From Panagrolaimus kolymaensis (lineage: Eukaryota; Nematoda; Chromadorea; Rhabditida; Panagrolaimidae), in contig JAJQJQ010000039.1 of NCBI GenBank assembly GCA_028622995.1, positions 2,232,001 through 2,296,000 on the forward strand: a stretch of 64,000 nucleotides of DNA. Reading direction: 5' to 3'. Below are positions 60,524 to 64,000 of the stretch, piece after piece. The stretch's first letter is position 1. Each line of letters opens with the position of its first letter. The notes below the pieces were generated by a model. That model made no database searches. It worked only from the letters and a program-made list of their open reading frames with translations, and was not told the DNA's origin. Both the position numbers and the translations under genes were made by a program.

Positions 60524-60727
60524 ATGATTATCCCTGTTCGATGTTTTACTTGTGGAAAAGTTATTGGAAATAAATGGGATGCATATTTAAACCTTCTTCA
60601 AAGTGGATATATTGAAGGTGATGCTTTGGATTCACTCAATCTTCGTCGATATTGCTGCCGTAGAATGATTCTAAGCCATGTTGATCTCATTGAAAAACTT
60701 CTTAATTATCTTCCACTTTCTTCATGA
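60524..60727 (+). CDS. rpb-10: RNA polymerase subunit RPB10 (ABC10-beta)
   Basis: A single 67-residue coding exon, the standard length for this subunit shared by RNA polymerases I, II and III. Seen: [18 protein letters not shown] with the first zinc Cys pair, [18 protein letters not shown] with the second pair, and [11 protein letters not shown] at the end. The ATG was chosen because all family members start MIIPVRCF. An upstream in-frame ATG at 60494 would add ten unrelated residues. A TTTCAG acceptor at ~60490 precedes the coding exon, so the 5' UTR is spliced or trans-spliced. The gene is divergent from SMC2. Confidence 0.96.
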   Translation: MIIPVRCFTCGKVIGNKWDAYLNLLQSGYIEGDALDSLNLRRYCCRRMILSHVDLIEKLLNYLPLSS

Positions 60728-61104
60728 ATTCTTTTTTGTTTCAATATTGTTGTGTTTTAACTTTTGATTTTTATATTGTTGCTTCAATAAACTTCTTTTT
60801 TCATTCGTAGTGTTAACAACCATGTCAATGTCTTTTTTTCCTTAAAGTCAAAGATTAATAACTGAAAAACCGATAAAGCTACTTGAATATGTGTCAACAA
60901 TTTTCCATCAGAAAAGCTAGCGTTGATATCTATCTTTATAATGTTTTGACTAAAAAGTTCCTTGAATCAACATTTATTTTTAGTTTGCATACGTTTTCAC
61001 TGTTAATCAGTATATCTCAATGCCCAAATAACACCAAATAACAACATTTATTTATATAATATAAACACAACTAAATACAACTCAAACAAAAAATAAATAC
61101 AGAT
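60728..61104. other. Convergent intergenic region
   Basis: 3' flanks of RPB10 (CAATAAACTT signal near 60785) and of the small gene on the minus strand. Nothing else seen. Confidence 0.4.
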
Positions 61105-61553
61105 TCAATCATTTTGACAAATTCTTCGAGTACGAGGAAAACGAGGTGGAGGATAAATCAACAAAAGTTCTCGGAATGGATAGATATCACCATATTTCTG
61201 AAAAATGTTGGATTAAAATTTGCACTTACTAAAACCATAAAAAACTCACTTCAATCTTACGACCGTTTTCCTTGATGATTTCAGTAGCATGACGATTGGC
61301 GAATGGTGGATCAGCATAGTCAATTGGAACTTTAGGTAATAAAGAGCGACGAGGAGGTGGCTTTGGAACATATCGAATTTCTTTCCATGTTAAAGCATCA
61401 CAAAGAACAATTTTCTTCTAAAACAAAAACAAAAAAAGTAAGACGGAAAGTTAGTAAAGAATGTAAACATACATGATCAAAGATAGTTGGATCACGAACA
61501 TTTTTATGTGCGAGCTGTTGAAGAAGTTGATAAATTTCGTCGTTATTTGACAT
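61105..61553 (-). CDS. Small basic protein, unrecognised
   Basis: Exons (minus) 61473-61553, 61250-61417 and 61105-61197 give 113 residues with consistent phases. Visible features: a short helical start (NNDEIYQLLQQLAH), then a Pro/Arg-rich segment (YVPKPPPRRSLLPKVPIDY), ADPPFANRHATEII and a C-terminal PFRELLLIYPPPRFPRT. No signal peptide, membrane helix or zinc motif. The regular splice sites and protein-like composition make it a real gene. It resembles small organellar or ribosome-associated proteins in style only, so I assign no function. Its 5' flank adjoins the DNase II 3' end. Confidence 0.7.
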
Positions 61554-61931
61554 TTTAATGAAGTTAAAAAATATTTCTTGATACTCGAAGAAAAAACTTC
61601 AATGAAGGAAAAAAGAAAGAATGAAGGAATAAGCAAAAAGAAGCGTATGATTTTTTGGGTAACCGTAATAATTCTTTTTTCGTTGTAAATACAAAACATG
61701 ATTCGAAAATTTCGTTAAGTTTTTAGCGACGTATATTTTTATAAACTTGGACACAGCATAAACAGATTAGTTTTATTTTATTTCTTTAATTCATTTTCTA
61801 TAAATAAATAAACAGGTTAAATAATTTATTTTAACAAATTATAAATCGAGCAACAAATACATAACAAGGAAAAAAGGAGTAAAACAAAAGTAAAAAGGAA
61901 CGATGATTCATTATCAACAAGGGCACGAAAT
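61554..61931. other. Intergenic region between small gene and DNase II
   Basis: About 380 bp of AT-rich flank. No feature identified. Confidence 0.4.
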
Positions 61932-63063
61932 TCAATCGCACTTTTTAGCTGCTCTCATTGGATTTCCACAACATTCAATTGTATCAACGCTGTTTCGAAA
62001 AAGACTCCATAAATTTGGATTTGTAATACATAAAGTGCCGCCACCGCGAGTGTTTTGAGATTTTTGTCGATTTATATCTCCAATGCAAACAATTTTGGCG
62101 CTCGCTTCGGCACTCACAGCCCATTTTGAATGATCTTTGGATGATGAAAAGGAATATTTTCTATCATCCAATGAAATCGAGCGAAGGTTATAAACCTAAA
62201 AATGGGGTTTCTGTATTTTTTTGAAATCGATGAAAGGATAAACAAACTTTTCCATTTCCATTACAAAATGATGGCAAATCACTTGCAGCTCCATTTAACC
62301 ATGTTTCAACGAATAATGGAGAGTTTAATTCTTTTGCAACAAAATTGCTGTATAAATCATTATCGAATTTACGATTCTTTGAAAATAGTTTTAATTTAAT
62401 TCCACCCAAAGTTTCAACAATTTGGGAAACGGTATAATCGCCTGATTTTAAGCTCAATCGTTTCTTTTCCAATGCACGTGAAAGAGCAGGGAATAGCTTT
62501 GAAAAAGATTGAGGTACACGTGAATGAGTAATTGAAGGCTGGGAAAATTCTAAATGCTTTCCAATTTCTAATAATGCTGTAACGGAATAAGTTCCACAAA
62601 AGAATATTTGACCATATTTTAAACCGGTATCAGGATATGAATATTGTCGTTTATTAAGATTAACAAATTTTGGAACGGAATGAATAACCCAAAATCCAGT
62701 AAAGTCATCAAACGCTAATGCACCTTTCATATGAGCTCGATATGAATCAGTTTTATTTGTGGATGCATCATCATCGTTATAAACTGCATACAAAATTTCT
62801 GAATTCCTTTTAGCTTCCCATAATTGTGAAAATGTTTTTCCTATAGCACTTTTGGGATCTGTGATAGATAAATCTGATAGCTTCCAATTAGTTGTTTTTG
62901 AATCAATGTAAAGAAATTGTGAGCCTTTCTTTGTTGTTGGTAAATCTGGGAGTTTATAAGCAACAAACCAATCCACTTTTTTACCCTTCAAATCTCGACA
63001 ACTTAAATCAAGGCCAAAGCACAATGGAATAAATAAAAATAAAATTAAAAAAATAAATAACAT
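61932..63063 (-). CDS. Deoxyribonuclease II family nuclease
   Basis: Exons (minus) 62248-63063 and 61932-62195 give 359 residues. DNase II is an acid, divalent-ion-independent endonuclease of lysosomes or secretions. Nematodes have NUC-1, CRN-6 and CRN-7, which degrade apoptotic or food DNA. Seen: signal peptide (IFLILFLFIPLCFG); CRDLKGKKVDWFVAYKLP (family start); the N-terminal pseudo-active site region GFWVIHSVPKF, which holds the first conserved His; YPDTGLKYGQIFFC; and the catalytic DHSKWAVS after the intron (His and Lys present). The C-terminus has paired Cys (CCGNPMRAAKKC). Complete and likely active. I cannot say which paralogue it is. Confidence 0.93.
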
Positions 63064-63664
63064 TTTTCTTTTCGAATCTTTGATTCCCTTAATTTTTTGA
63101 TGAGTGGAAGCAACAAAACACGGAAATAAATATCCACTTGAAAATGATCTTTTGTCGTCGTCGGTAAGAAAATAATAATAAAACGTCCTCCAAAGTTCGA
63201 ACTAACACAACAAAAGCGAGATATGTATGAATTTAAAAATAAATTAGTTATTATTAATTTTGTGAAAAGATGACATCAAAAGAAAAAAAAAATGAAATGA
63301 AAAGGTATCAATCATCATCATTCATTTGTTTGATTTTTTGATTGTTTGAATAAACGAATGTGAATCATTGACAAATGTGTCAGTTGTTGGAAATCATAAA
63401 GCAAAATTAGATAATTTTAGTTACAAATTTCTAATAATTATTTAATTTAATTTTTCACTGTATTAAAATGATAGAGTTTGTACTTTGCTGTTAACGATTC
63501 CTTATCAAGGTTGAAGATTGGTAAAAGGGGTAGATTCTAATCCTTTTTCAATAAAAACAACAGTAATAGATACAAAAAGTTTGCAGTTTCTTTATGCTTT
63601 AATGTTATTTTTACTTTAATTTAAATATGATATGATATGCTTTTGTTTTTTAGATATTGTTAAA
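63064..63664. other. Intergenic region upstream of DNase II
   Basis: AT-rich 5' flank. No gene or repeat supported. Confidence 0.4.
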
Positions 63665-63749
63665 ATGAATAAAAACGCCTCCCTTTCGGAAAGCCACCAA
63701 AAATTTAGACCAGCGGACTCCTCCACTGTTTTTTACCATGCGTCTAATG
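63665..63749 (+). CDS. Possible first exon of a gene running off the right edge
   Basis: A strong acceptor (TTTTTTAG) lies 12 bp before an ATG. The frame reads MNKNASLSESHQKFRPADSS and reaches a GTAATTTT donor after 28 residues. The pattern matches other first exons in this window, but the next exon is not visible before the edge. It could be chance. Confidence 0.3.
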
Positions 63750-64000
63750 GTAATTTTTTCGTTTCTTCTTATTATTTTTACTTTTCTTGGTTTGGAGTTT
63801 TTGCCGTGACTCCTCTATTTTAAAATAAGTTGTTATCAGTGTCAAACACCAGCAAAACCATTTTAAAATAAAACACCAAGGTTCACCAAATACCTCCTCG
63901 GTGAAACCGATAAGTTCTTTGAAGAACTTATTTGTCAAAAAAAACAAAACTGATAGCTAGCTAGCTTCTTTGTTTTTTGGCATCGCTTTTACTTTTTTTA

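Noticed and set aside
63910..63931. Short inverted repeat ATAAGTTCTT/AAGAACTTAT near the right edge
   Set aside because: Ten-bp arms are expected often by chance in AT-rich DNA, and there is no T-run or promoter context to call a terminator or ncRNA.

Overview
This window is nuclear DNA of a nematode. Support for that: AT-rich sequence with many short introns (about 40-60 bp) ending in TTTTAG or TTTCAG; splice acceptors sitting directly upstream of several start codons, as expected with spliced-leader trans-splicing; a nematode-like GH25 lysozyme; an FMRFamide-like neuropeptide precursor; a discoidin-domain receptor; and orthologues of known nematode core genes. The species cannot be named from the sequence.

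Layout. 1-5.2 kb: the end of an unknown gene, TAF13 (-), a secreted lysozyme (+), a 1.6 kb TA-flanked transposon with ~275 bp terminal inverted repeats that encloses two broken gene remnants, and a cystatin-like gene (-). 5.7-19.3 kb: a NEK6/7-like kinase gene with only the N-lobe (+), splicing factor 1 (-), a 38-bp minisatellite, a ZFC3H1-like zinc-finger protein (-), WDR18/Ipi3 (+), and a KDM4/JMJD2 histone demethylase (+) whose last exon runs in frame into the C-lobe of a NEK6/7-like kinase. A TTAA-flanked hairpin MITE lies in a JMJD2 intron. 19.3-32.5 kb: a gene-free tract, then a discoidin-domain receptor tyrosine kinase with a tRNA-Arg(ACG) on the opposite strand of its first intron. 32.9-45.3 kb: a nicotinic-type ligand-gated channel, an FMRFamide-like peptide precursor, a hAT-type MITE, a CSN3-like protein, fructose-bisphosphate aldolase and CLP1. 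46.2-53.1 kb: a divergent PP1-type phosphatase, an unusual protein kinase, a second hAT-type MITE and a macro-domain/FLYWCH-like protein. 53.5-63.1 kb: COX5A, an intron-bearing histone H4, condensin SMC2, RPB10, a small unrecognised protein and a DNase II.

The genes do not form one pathway. They are mostly single-copy housekeeping genes (transcription, splicing, 3'-end processing, ribosome assembly, chromatin, respiration, glycolysis) mixed with neuronal and secreted genes. Nearly all gene models below were built by joining exons at GT/AG sites and checking that phases add up to an open frame.

The strongest anomaly is the pair of NEK halves. The N-lobe at 5.7-6.2 kb has acquired an unrelated tail, and the C-lobe at 19.0-19.3 kb has been captured by JMJD2. 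They lie in the same orientation about 12.7 kb apart, and the catalytic middle is absent from both. The other original signals are two hAT-type MITEs filled with short self-complementary words and bounded by perfect 8-bp target-site duplications, a histone H4 gene with three introns, and a macro-domain protein carrying a FLYWCH-like zinc-binding module.
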